Positions 35,906 to 49,100 of a DNA stretch of 64,000 nt are shown piece after piece (position 1 is the first letter of the stretch; every line of letters starts with the position of its first letter). The DNA comes from Megaustenia siamemsis (Eukaryota; Mollusca; Gastropoda; Stylommatophora; Ariophantidae). The translations under genes and the position numbers were made by a program. The notes under the pieces were generated by a model, which was given only the letters and a program-made list of their open reading frames with translations, did no database searches and was not told the DNA's origin. Location: the NCBI GenBank assembly GCA_032433765.1, contig JAVIAB010000024.1, positions 13,472,578-13,536,577 of the forward strand, given 5' to 3'.

Positions 35906-36739
35906 TGACAGATACCCTTACCTGCAACATAAATCTCTTAAAGATCCTCTTGTTCGCTTTTCCACTTATATTTTTTGTTTTATTTCAACCTTCAAGTTGT
36001 CCTAGGTTCGGTTTGTCTCGAAGCTTCACAACAATCAAGATTGGGTGTTTTGTTTGTTTCCTGTATAGACTGTGTTGAGGTTAATGCAACAAACTGTTGA
36101 GTCTGTCTTGTCCCTGCAGCTCATAGTGAGACAACTCTTTTTAATCTAAATAATAATGTATGTATGTAATATCGTTAAAAGATTTAGAGTTATCTGTAAA
36201 TGTCAAAATATGTGCCTAAAGGAACAATTCATTAGGGCATCTATCCCATATCTTGAATATACTGGGAGAGAGTTTATAGAATTGGCGATTGCATATTAAG
36301 CGTTATTGCCACCAGGTATTCGGATTCGACATCTCTTGTGACATTGTAATCTCGATAAGAAGCCAAATTATTGATCTTACCCTGATCCGAACCAGCCTTC
36401 TCCTGACTCGTAGCATAACAAGTCTCGCTTCCCGCCATTAACTCCTCCAGTCGTGGGATTAGCTTCATTAAATGACGTCACTGTACTATTCTTATACTTC
36501 AGCCAAAGCGCGATAACCTGAACCCTCTCGACAACATCCCACATTAGACATCAATGTCTCCACTTAGTTAATATTATGTTACTGTCAGTATATACTAAAT
36601 AATGCGAAGAAATTACTCTTTCGGTATTCTCGTTAATATTATTTTTTTTTAAATATAAAGCATTGTCAAAATCTAAAACAAGCAAATGTTATTGTAAAAT
36701 GTTCTGTCATAGGCTTAGAAAGAAATAGTTTGAACTCAA
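35906..36739. other. FREP 3' flank; no gene recognised
   Basis: This lies downstream of the FREP stop codon (minus-strand sense). No canonical AATAAA was found on the minus strand between 36,601 and 36,740, so the polyadenylation site is not placed. The rest is unrecognised AT-rich sequence. Confidence 0.4.
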
Positions 36740-37108
36740 CTAAATATATCGGACTTTCATTTCAACATATGATATAGGGCCATAATTATACGTTAGTGGT
36801 AGCCAAGTCATTTTTCCACCGGTAATGTAATCACCCCACTTGCCGTTTATGTTGCAACTACGCCAATATTTCTTCCACCCGGCTCCGTGATACACCGTAG
36901 CAATGATATACTTGTTCTCATCCTTAACTCTATCAAAGGTGTAGAAGTACCCGCCATTGTGGTATCCGAGACAGTCACCCGCAGTCCCTGTGTATGTGTC
37001 AATCTTCAGCTGGTAATTGGAGGTCTCATTAGCCACGCGGAAGTTGGAGTAGGCTGCAAAGTATGTTCCTCCATTGTACTCTATGTCCACTCGTAGTTGA
37101 GTTAAGCC
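36740..37108 (-). CDS. FREP terminal exon: C-terminal half of fibrinogen domain
   Basis: The exon has 122 codons plus stop after acceptor TGAACTTGTAG. It begins GLTQLRVDIEYNGGTYFAAY and carries NFRVANETSNYQL, TGTAGDCLGYHNGGYF and YHGAGWKKYW, then RSCNINGKWG and the end YVEMKVRYI. These match the LRV, A-Y--F-V--E---Y, G-AGD-L--HN, GAGWW and C---N-NGKWG landmarks. Two things are unusual. The usual NCA cysteine before GAGWW is replaced (IIATV) while a new cysteine sits in GDC. The usual calcium-site D-DND is FDRVKDENK here. NET is a sequon. The combined fibrinogen domain is 206 residues, a normal size. Confidence 0.92.
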   Translation of the reverse strand, partial: GLTQLRVDIEYNGGTYFAAYSNFRVANETSNYQLKIDTYTGTAGDCLGYHNGGYFYTFDRVKDENKYIIATVYHGAGWKKYWRSCNINGKWGDYITGGKMTWLPLTYNYGPISYVEMKVRYI

Positions 37109-40100
37109 CTACAAGTTCAGAACAAATAAAAGTTACAAGACTAGAAGAGTTATCAAACCAACACATAACACACATATTTCACCACATTGTTCCCCAATTA
37201 ATTAGCTACATGGCCAAACTTCTGCACATAATCTCTATGCATATATGTCACTGTTCATTCTAGATGTCAGAGCATGTATTCTGTCTCAGTCCCACTCCAC
37301 GGATTGATCTCTGTGCATATATGTCACTGTTATTTAGATTAAATTAATTTATTTAATAATTAAAACTTAATTTAGATTAAATTTAATAAATTGCCTTTAA
37401 TGGGATTACTGTGACCACAAACCACTCTCCATGTGTGTGCCACATATTTACACCCCAGAAAGAAATACTGAATATAACAACATCATGTGCCGTCTGTGAT
37501 ATTAATGACCACAGACCAGGAGCTTCCCCTATGATAGATACAACTGTTGCACCAAGCATTTCATCAGCAGAGCCATATCTATGGAATGTTAATCTGACAT
37601 TGTTCTTGAATGATGTCCAAGTTAATGAGACATCAGAATCGTGTGGCGGCAGCTACAAGAAGGGAGCGGAGAACATCAATTTCTGCTGCTATAAAGGAGA
37701 CTTACCTTGCTATCCCATAATTGCCTTAAATGGGATCACTGTAGTTGAAAACTTCTCCTCTTGTGTAAACTACACGTTCACATCTAAGAGTGAATCAGTG
37801 AAGGTCACAAAATCATATTCTCTCTGTGGTTTTACTAACTACAGGTCATGTGGCTTCTGTTGGATTGGAAATGATAACTTACCACCACTGTGTGTCTATA
37901 TGTTTGGAATTGGAGTCATCAATGATGGCCTAACATCATCAAGTGCTATGACGATCATCATTTTCGGGAGGACGTGAACTCCCATGGTATATGGTGGATA
38001 GGCGGCAGGAACCATTGAAGGCTATGTCTGAAAAGTGTTCCTTCTTGCAGTTTCCTCATATTCCAAGACCGACTTGTTGCAGGAGCTACTGAGTTAAGTG
38101 CTCTGTGCACACCGTGAGCTGTGTGTCTCATCCGTTTTGATCCTGCTTCGATATCCCGCTTGTTTACGATGAATGATGATATCGTATGACAGGGAACAGT
38201 TGGCTGTGTTCACTTTCTGCGCGGTTTCGCCTTATGTCTTTTGGCGTGTGCTGAGACTGCTACGATGGGGACTACAGTTACCTTTCTTTGTTTGGGAGAT
38301 GAGTTAGTAATTCGGATGATTCCACTGGCACGGGCGGTTGAGCAATTATGGATTTTAATTCGTTTGCTGTGATACCGAGGCCTTCCATAACCAATAACCA
38401 ATAACCAATAATATGTCACTGTTCATTCTAGATGTCAGAGCATGTATTCTGTCTCAGTCCCACTCCACGGATTGATCTCTATGCATATATGTCACTGTTC
38501 AATCTAGATGTCAGAGCATGTATTCTGTCTCAGTCCCACTCCACGGATTGATCTCTATGCATATATGTCACTGTTCAATCTAGATGTCAGAGCATGTATT
38601 CTGTCTCAGTCCCACTCCCCGGATGATCTCTATGGCATCCTTGTACTACGTCAATAACATCCTCATCGTCAAAAAATCCCATCCCATGGATTGCATTGTT
38701 TAGACTGGGGTCGAATAGGAAGTAGTTGCAAGGTAAATATCCTGGATGTACGGGGGATAAGGAAAGACAACCCATGCAAGTTTCGTGAGGTCTTCTCGAG
38801 GGCGGAGACTCGTGGCCCCGTGCTGTCATGGGCGGTCTCACCTGGCACAAACCAAACAACTTAACTTGTATATTTATATATACACATACAAATACACAGA
38901 CGATTTATACGTATATATATATACATACAAATCCTTATCCACACTCTCTTACATTCTCTCGTTCTATGACTACGCCTTTCTCTCTCTCACTGGACAGGAG
39001 ATTATATTGTCGTGTTTAGAGTGGTTATGTGGTTGTGGTGGTAGCTACCACCCGATGTGTGGTGTGAGCTGTCATGATTGTTGGGGGGAGGGTTGTTTAT
39101 TGTTAGGGAAAGTCTGTCTATTGTTGGAGGGGGAAGGGGATGGGGAGGGGGGTGTTAGGGAAAGTCTGTCTATTGTTGGAGGGGGAAGGGGATGGCGAGG
39201 GGGTGTTAGGGAAAGTCTATCTATTGTTGGAGGGAGGAGGGGGTTGTTTGTTTTTAGGGAAAGTCTGTCTTTTGTTGGAGGGGAAAGGGGATGGGGAGGG
39301 GGTGTTAGAGAAAGTCTATCTATTGTTGGAGGGAGGAGGGGGTTGTTTGTTTTTAGGAAAGTCTGTCTTTTGTTGGAGGGGGAAGGGGATGGGGGGTGTT
39401 GTTAGGGAAAGTCTGTCTATTGTTGGATAGGGAAGGGGATGGGGGGGGGTGCTGTTAGGTAACGTCTGTCTATTATTCGTTTCTTTAAAGTCGTCAACGT
39501 TAGAGCTCAAAATGTTCTGTGCTGACATACTGCCTGATTCTGACAATGTCGCATCAGATAGTGGTAATTTATCTATCTGTCTGTCTATCTGTCTGTCTCT
39601 CTCTCTCTCTCTCACTCTCTCTCTCTCTCTCTATGTCTGTCTGGCCGTCTGTCTGTCTGACTGTCATTTCGAGCCGATTACGGCTCATAGGGAGACAACT
39701 CTAGATGCCCTTTGTCCTACGATGATCAAGCATCAGACCTTGCATGGAGCGAGCAATGTAACTTGACCATACGATTCTTCAGTGTGCGCGTTACTCAATT
39801 TCGACGAGGGAACGGATGCATGTTGATGTTGCCTCTCGCTTCAGTGTTGTTCTTTTTAGTGTTTTTCTAGGGCGTCCACTTTTTTTTTCTTTTACCATCT
39901 GGTCCCCATTTGAGAACCTGCTTTGAGATTCCCTTATTGTCACTTCTCATCACATGGCCAACATCATCCACATTTTCTTCTTGGTTGTTGATACTATTTC
40001 TGGATTCTCTATCATTTCTCTTATTTCTGAACTAATCTTAAATTCATTCTATGATATACCAATTTATTTGCTGAGGTATTTGTTTTCAGACGCATCTAAT

Positions 40101-43100
40101 TTATCATCTATTTCTTTATATGTTTTCCAGCTCTCGCGTGTATAAAGACTGTTGGTTATAATCACAAGTTTCCATTTGAAGCAGAAGTTGAAGTCAGTCT
40201 TTAGCTAAAGGTTAAATTAGGGAATTCAATTTTACAAATGAACCCATATTTATTCAGAAGATGCATACAGAAATGGCATTTACTATGTAAGATGCGTAGT
40301 TAAAAATAAAATATACACAGTGTTCTGAACAGAACATTTAAATCACCGACCTAGAATGATTATAAGTGATACGCTACGGAGAGTTGAACAGAGCTAGAAA
40401 CACGGAGCTGTAGACTGAGTAGTGCTGCATAAATTAGTTGGTAGACAACTTGAGCCATTTTCTCGATGATATACCTCGGCATAAATAGGTAAAAATCTAC
40501 AGACTTTAATTGAGAGTTAACACGGCAGTTAGTTTACTAGAAAATTCGGAATATTTCCATTATATATTGTACTCTAAACAATATGCTGATGATACTGTAT
40601 TACCAGCAGAAAATCCTGAAGATTTACAACTATGATGACAACACACACCATCAAAGCAAGAGAGAGCGGAGTGGCGCTCCATGGTAGCCAACTTACAATG
40701 CGGAGGCGGTCTTCAATGAATGAACTGTCAACAATTAGGCACTCAGGGCCGCAAAAGGTGATACCGCCTAAAATGCAACAATCGTCGTTTTATTTGTTCT
40801 TGTCGTTAGGTGAATCTTTCCATAGTACGAAAATGGATCTAAAGCAAATTTGTCTAAAACTGTATATTAAAAAAAAGTAAAGTACCCCCGTCACGCCAAG
40901 TGGCATATACGGAAATATGGTGTTAGTGACCCTATATTTTACAGAACTTCAGCACATGATTTTTGGGGTAATGTGGTCGATATTACGCCCGTGCTGCTTT
41001 ACTTTCCCAGAAAAAAATCCGGTACCCATTTAAGGCTGGGTGAACCCGGAAGCCGGCGGTTGGGATCGGACCCTACTCCTTGTCCTTTGTAGTCCAGTTC
41101 ACTAACCACTGAGCTATCGCGGCTCTCAAAACTGTATATATTCACGTTTTTTTTATGTTTTTAACTTTAGAGCTGATTATTCAAATGACGAAAGAGATTC
41201 GAATATTCCAGTTTTCTACTCCCTAATCTTTTTCATGTTTCTTGGGCTTGGAGCAGAATATCACATTCCTATTTGTTTATATGAGAGATGGGATTTCTCA
41301 AAAGAATGTTGAAAGTTCCCTGGACAACAAAAAAGACCAAAGAGGAAGTTCTCAAAGAGGCCAACACAGAAAGGGAGCTCCTAAAAAACATCAGAAAGAA
41401 ACAAATATAATTTTTCGGGCACATCATGAGAAGAGGAAAGTTGGAATACTTGGTTACAACTGGCAAAATAAAAGGAAAGAGATCGCGGACTACAAAGAGA
41501 GAAAATACTGGATAGCTTGGTGTCATGGCATGGAAAATAGTCAACAACAGAACCGATACGATGCACTATGGATAGAAGATTGTGGAAGGACAAGATCGCC
41601 TACGCCATCCGGTATGGCACATGATGATGATGATTTGTTTATATATGTCGAGTTATACCGCTGCTCGATCTGTTTAAAATAAACGCGACGGCAAGGAAGT
41701 CATGTTTGATTTATCCACTAGTTTAATTATTCTTGATGACAAGCGGTGAAGTATCACTTACTTGTGATGTGAGGTTGTGAATGTTGTCAAGACCAAGCCA
41801 GTAGTCTGTGTCTGGGCTTCCAAACCCTCTCTTGTAATCATCCCAGCCTCTATCAAAGTCTACATCACCTTTTCTACGTCTCTGAGAGACAGAAACACAA
41901 GTAATTGATATGTTGAAACTGATAAACACAACAACTATTTAAACTGATAAACACAACCAATGTTGAAACAGATAAAACCAACCAATGTTGAAATAGATAA
42001 ACACAACCAATTTTGAAATAGATAAACACAACCAATGTTGAAACAGATAAATGCAACCAATGTTGAAATTGATAAACACAACCAATGTTGAAACAGATAA
42101 ACACATTCAATGTTGAAACAGATAAACACAACCAATGTTGAAATAGATAAACACAACCAGTTTTGAAATAGATAAACACAACCAATGTTGAAACAAATAA
42201 ATGCAACCAATATTGACATTGATAAACACAACCAATGTTGAAACAGATAAATGCAACCAATGTTGACATTGATAAACACTGCCAATGTTGAAACAGATAA
42301 ATGCAACCAATGTTGACATTGATAAACACAACCAATGATGAAACAGATAACCACAGCCAATGTTTAAACAGGTAAACAATGGCAATATATGAATAATTAA
42401 GGAAGCAAGGAGAGTATAAAACAAATTAAATAGGCATCATTATGTTATTATGTTTAACGAACACAGACATAGCGAAGATGATACAGTACGAGAAATAATG
42501 AGAAAAATAAGGGGACAAATGAGTAAATAATTAATTGAATGATTCAGTGAATGACAAATAGCAAAAAGGAATAGAGAGTAACAGAAGAATAGACTGTCAG
42601 ACAAACAAAAATGTAGATACATGCACTGTCAGAGAATCACAGATTAATTTGGTTCTTTGGTTATGGAAGGCCCCCGGTATCACTGCAAATGAATTAAAAT
42701 CCATAATTGCTCAACCGCCTGTGTCCAGTGGAATCTTCCGAAGTACTAACTCATCTCCCAAACAAAGAAAGGTAGCTGTAGTCCCCATCATAGCAGTCTC
42801 AGCACACGCCAAAAGACATAAGGAAAAACCGCACAGAAAGTGAACACAGCCAACTGTTCCCTGTCATACGGTATCATCACTCATCGTAAACAATTGGAAT
42901 ATCGAAACATGATCATAACGGATGAAACACACAGCTCACGGTGTTCACAGAGCACCTAACTCAGTAGCTCCTGCAACAAGCCGGACTTGGAATATGAGGA
43001 AACTGCAACACGGAATACTTTTATTCATAGCCTTTAATGGTTCCTGCGCCAATCCACCATATTGACCGGAAGTTCACTCACTCCTGAAAATGATGATCGT

Positions 43101-46100
43101 CATATTTTTAAAATGTATAGTGCTTGATGATATTGGGGCATTGTTTTTAACTCCAATCATCATCACCATTGAGTGCCGTCTCCGCAACGAAGGTTGGCTA
43201 CCATGGAGCGCCATTCTGCTCTATCTCTTGCTTTGATGGTGCAGGTTGTCATCGGTTGATTTGTCCATCTTTTGATGTTACTCGTCCATGTTAATCTTGG
43301 TCTGCCTCTGCCTCTTTTACCTTGTATTTTCCCCTCCAGGATTACTTTCAGTAGGCTGTTGTGTCTTTTAACATGGCCCAAGAATCGCATTTGTCTTGTT
43401 CTAATTGTGTTCAGTAGTTCTCTTTTCATTTTTAATTGTTTTAAGACTTCATCGTTTGTTTTCTTTTCCTTCCATCCAATTCTACCTATTCTTCTATATA
43501 TCCACATTTCAAAGGCTTCAATTCTCTGTTCTGTTTTCTTGTCTAATGTCCATGTTTCAGCACCATGTAGGAATATTGAGAAGATGTAATATTTTGCTAT
43601 TCTTAGTTTTAGCTCTGGTGTTATTTGTTTTGATGTTAGTATGTTCTTCATGACATTAAAATTACTTTTTGCCATTCCTATTCTTTTGTTTATTTCAGTT
43701 GTACATTTGCCATCACTGGTTATAGTATGTCCAAGGTAGTTATAGTTCTGAACTGACTCAAGGTCTATTCCTTCAATTTTGATATCCACTTGTGGGTTTT
43801 GAGTATTTTCTTTTTTTATGATCATAGTTTTAGTCTTTTTGATATTCATATCTAGTCCATATTTTTTGCTTGTCGTGTTTATTTCATTAAGTAATTGTTG
43901 TAGGTCTTTAGGATTTTCTGCTAGTAGTACAGTATCGTCAGCATATCTTAGGTTATTGATTATCTTTCCATTAATTTGTAGGCCTCGCATCTCTATGATG
44001 TTTTTAAAGATTTGCTCAGTGTTTTAACTCCAATACCGAACATATAAAACACAGTTAGTCATCAGATTATCCCGGTCGCACATCAAACAACAGACCGTAC
44101 GATTAGCGTATGGCCAGTCAAGGGATATACGATGAGCCATTATGATGACGCAGCACATACAGCAATGGCTGCGCCCAAAGATTCCTGATTACGCTAGTGA
44201 TTGCAGCCTACAACGAACGAAACACGGTGCAAATTCCCTTGAGAGATACAACTTCGGCTGACTTGACGGAGCAGTCCACATTAATGAGTTGTAACATGTA
44301 AATAACTTGCGTCAAACAATTGTTCATATTAATTGTTACCATTTACTCTATATATGTTGCCATTTTAATTGAAAGAAAGATCTGTAGGTAACAATGTAGG
44401 TTTTTAAGAAGCAAGGTTCGCAGGCGTGCAGGTAGATAGGAAGTGGTTACTGTGTAGAAATGTAGTTAGGTAGATAGAAACGTAGGAGGGTTGATGAATA
44501 AATCAGTACATTTGTAGGAAGGACATACAAATATAGGAATATACAATCATTGCTATTTAGATCACCTGTATGATGACCCAGCCTCCATCATCAGTCTCCG
44601 TGTCACAGAGAGCCATCACTCTACTCCATAACAAGACTGACAGTCTCGGCTGTGATGAGGTCATTCCCCTTGTGCATGTAGATTCTGTTAGTGTTTCCTT
44701 AATGCAAGAACTGATATGTCACTTTATGTTTACAACACACAAATGTTCACGTTTATTCAGGACACACACATTCTTGAGAAAAAGAATGTTCTTTGTAAAA
44801 TACGCTTACAATATAAAACATAAACACACAGGGGACAGGCAAATAAATACAGTGCTGCGGTAAAGCTGGTAGTAAGAAAAAAGTCGTGGGATGTAATGTA
44901 CACTCCTAAATGGTGAGAGCTTTACAAAAAAGGAACACAAAAAAATACTGGCGTTTCGGCCTACAAATAGCCGCCGTAAAAAAAAAAAACGAGAACAACA
45001 CAACGGACGAAAAAGAAAAAAGTAAAGTACCCCGAAATGCCAAGTGGCGTATAGGAAATATGGTGTTAGTGACCATAAATTTTACAGACCTTCGGCACAT
45101 GATGTTTATGGTAATGTGGTCGGTATTACGCCTGCGCCGCTTTACTTTCCCAGAAAAATCCAGTACCCATTAAAGGCTGGGTGAACCAGGAGCCGTCGGG
45201 TGGGATCGAACCCTACCTCTTGTCCTTTGTAGTCCAGTTCACTAACCACTGAGCTATAGCGGCTCCCTAACGGACAAAAGAATGAGGATAAACTCTGCTA
45301 CATCTAGAATGAGCGTGACAAATTGATCAAGAAGAAATATAAAATGAGATAAGAAATGATATGATAAACCAAAAGGGAGTTGAACTACCTAGTAGGAGAA
45401 TTCAAACGGAGGTAAACTTTAAAAAAATAATTAAGTAATACACAACACATGACTTAGCTATGTCTCGATACATTAGCGTCCAGTGCATGGTCTGTAAGTA
45501 AAATGCTAATGTGATGTAAAGTAAAGGGGGGGGGGGATGAAATACCAGGCACGTGATTACGCGCGAGAAGTTTAATAAGGGTGGAAATGTGGAAAGACAG
45601 GGAGTGTGACTGGCGGTCAAGAATTAGACGGGAACTGCCCTGGATAGAGAAATGTATACTAGGGCGTTACACATGAGCAAACAATGCCAAACGTGCCTCA
45701 GGTAACATGCGAGTAAAATTGGACATAATAAGAGGTAACAGAAAAGTTGGTGTAAACACGGGGTACGATCTACAAAGAAGGACGAGATAGTGGTGTGTCT
45801 GAATGTAGTAGTAACGTAGCAGATAGGTGGAAATGGAAAAGAAAAAAGAAAAAAAAATGAGTACGGTGGTACGTGGATGTACAGCGAAAGAGAAGAATTT
45901 TGAAAAAAAAATATTGATAAGGATTGCAAATATAAATTAGTAAAGAGGGTTCATGACTTCTGTAGATGGGTGTCAAAGTACCTACAAATACATAGAGTGT
46001 AGACTGACACACAACAACTTTCGAGTCAGTGCTAATGTTAAATTCAGACGACAAAAGGTGCAAGAGAAAGGGGTCAAGACCGGGTACCACGGGTACAACA

Positions 46101-49100
46101 TGTTCATTCTGTGGATGGATCTGTCTGTCCAGGATTGATAAATTCAACCACGAGAAAAGATGTTCAGTAAAGCAGCAGCCAGTATGAGACACTAATGCTT
46201 TATCAAACTACTGACTTATCTCGATTGCTTGCTACCAACCGTCTGTCAAGACGCCAAAGTGCCATATAGATTGACGACACTCAGAATACAGCCCCGTCTT
46301 ACTCCTCTTTTTATATCAATAAGTGCAATGAGTTCTCATTGCTTGTATTTCTCATATAAATACTATTTGGTCTATGTTCCGTGATTTGTAGACTAAACGC
46401 ATAAGAGAGCATCTTCCAAAAGTGGACGGGTACCCCCTCAACATTACAATCCCACTCAGAGCTTCAAAGAAGTAAAAATAATCCTGAAACAAACAAGGAA
46501 AATAAAAAAAAAATAGAACTGTTTGAAAAAAAGTATGAACTGCGATACGATATTTGAAACAAGCTCGGTCGATGTGAGCAGACACGGTCTGTAGAGTCAG
46601 AACAGGTCACTGTGACATCAGAGCATACCCACACAATATATGACTCAGTGACTTGCAATACTCTGGAGCATCCAGACAGACTTCAATCCATATCCTTCAG
46701 GACTGCAGCACACTACACTCTAAGAAATCAAATATGGCCCACATAAACAAACGCTCAGCCTTTCACAGACTATGGGAAATCGGTGCAGACCTCAAATCCG
46801 TGTTAGCATCCAACACTGGTCAAAACGTCTTGGCGCAAAGTAGCAAATAATCGCTAAACAAAGAAACCAAAAACTGAACACTGCAATCAGTTTTATTGCT
46901 CTTAATAAAACAAAAACACATAATCATGAAAAGACGATTCATGTTTTGCTAGTTTTGTTAGAAAAAAATGGAGGTCTGTTACATGTTAGAGCAATGTTGC
47001 TGACAGAAAATGTTACTCGTGTAAAGCGAAAAGTAAATATTCTCTTCTTAGCCTTGTTTGGGGATTGACGGTGTTAGTAACCATATTTGCCCATGGCAAT
47101 GGTACATTGTACACCAGAATTGGACGCTGGACTCTAGAACAATAAGAAAGATAACGACCACCGAAATGAATTGTGTCAGAAGAATGACAGGAAACATCGT
47201 AAAGGACAGAGTAAGAAACACTGACCTGAGGAAGAAACTCGAAATTGAACCAGCCATCGAATACATAAGGAAACAACAGATAAATTGGTTCGGCCACATA
47301 ACAAGACACAAAGAACTAACAATGACTCAAAGAGCCATAAACAAACGCTACGAAAACGCCAGATTAAGAGAAAGACCGAGAAAGAGATGGATAAAGGGAA
47401 TACTAGAGTCACTAGGAGGGATAACACCAGAAGAGGCCAACAGAAGAGCAAAGAATCGCAGATTGTATCTCCCCTCGTCGCCAACGGCAGCAGAGGAAGG
47501 ATAGACAATGAAGAAGAAGCAGAATGGCACATTTTTGGTTTATATGGCCAGTATCAAGCCAGACCGCCACATCTTCCACGAAGGATCTCTGGTGTAAATG
47601 TTTAGAGGCTGGGTGAACCCAGGAGATTTGTCGATACAGGAAACAAATCTTGCACTTCTGGGAATTGAACTCGGTTAAATCTGATCAGGAAGCCAGAACA
47701 TCAACCACACAGCCACTGTGGTTCCATCTGATGAGGAAACGTGAACATCAACCACACATCCACTGTGGTTCCATCTGATGAGGAAACGTGAACATCAACC
47801 AAACAGTCACTGTGATTCCATCTGATGAGGAAACGTGAACATCAACCAAACAGTCACTGTGGTTCCATCTGATGAGGAAACGTGAACATCAACCACACAG
47901 CCACTGTGGTTCCATCTGATGAGAAAACGTGAACATCAACCAAACAGTCACTGTGATTCCATCTGATCAAGAACCGATACCATCAACCACCTATCCACTG
48001 CAGTTTTATCTGATCAAGAACCAATACAATCAACCACACAGCCACTGCAGTTTTATCTGATCAAGAACCAATACCATCAACCACACAGCCACTGCAGTTT
48101 TATCTGACCAAGAACCAATACCATCAACCCCACAGCCACTGCAGTTTTATCTGATCAAGATCCATCTGATGAGGAAACGTGAACATCAAACAAACAGTCA
48201 CTGTGATTCCATCTGATCAAGAACCGATACCATCAACCACACATCCACTGCAGCTTTATCTGATCAAGAACCAATACCATCAACCACACATCCACTGCGG
48301 GTGTCCGGTTAGCGCAATCGATAGGCGGTTGGCTTACCACGGCAACAGCTGGGGTTCGTACCCTGGCGAGGACACCTGGGTTTTACTAATTCCCTAAAAA
48401 TTAGTAGGAGCCGCGATAGCTCAGTGGTTAGTGAACTGGACTACTACGGACAAGGGGTAGGGTTCGATCCCAACGACGGCTCCGGGTTCACCCAGCCTTA
48501 AATGGGTACCGGATTTTTTCTGGGAAAGTAAAAGCAGCACGGGCGTATTACCGACCACATTACCCCAAAAATCATGTGCTGAAGGTCTGTAAAATATAGG
48601 GTCACTAACACCATATTTCCCTATACGCCACTTGGCGTGACGGGGGTACTTTACTTTACTTTTACACATCCACTGCAGTTTTATCTGATCAAGAACCAAT
48701 ACCATCAACCACACAGCCACTGCAGTTTTATCTGATCAAGAACCAATACCATCAACCACACAGCCACTGCAGTTTTATCTGACCAAGAACCAATACCATC
48801 AACCCCACAGCCACTGCAGTTTTATCTGATCAAGATCCATCTGATGAGGAAACGTGAACATCAAACAAACAGTCACTGTGATTCCATCTGATCAAGAACC
48901 GATACCATCAACCACACATCCACTGCAGTTTTATCTGATCAAGAACCAATACCATCAACCACACATCCACTGCAGCTTTATCTGATTAAGAACCAATACC
49001 ATCAACCACACATCCACTGCAGTTTTATCTGATCAAGAACCAATACCATCAACCACACATCCACTGCAGTTTTATCTGATCAAGAACCAATACCATCAAC

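Noticed and set aside
38785..39430. Glycine- and leucine-rich plus-strand frames
   Set aside because: They arise from the G-rich minisatellite and are open in two frames at once.
45402..46192. Cluster of minus-strand frames of 70-140 codons in a FREP intron
   Set aside because: Low-complexity hydrophobic readings without domains, mutually overlapping in different frames.
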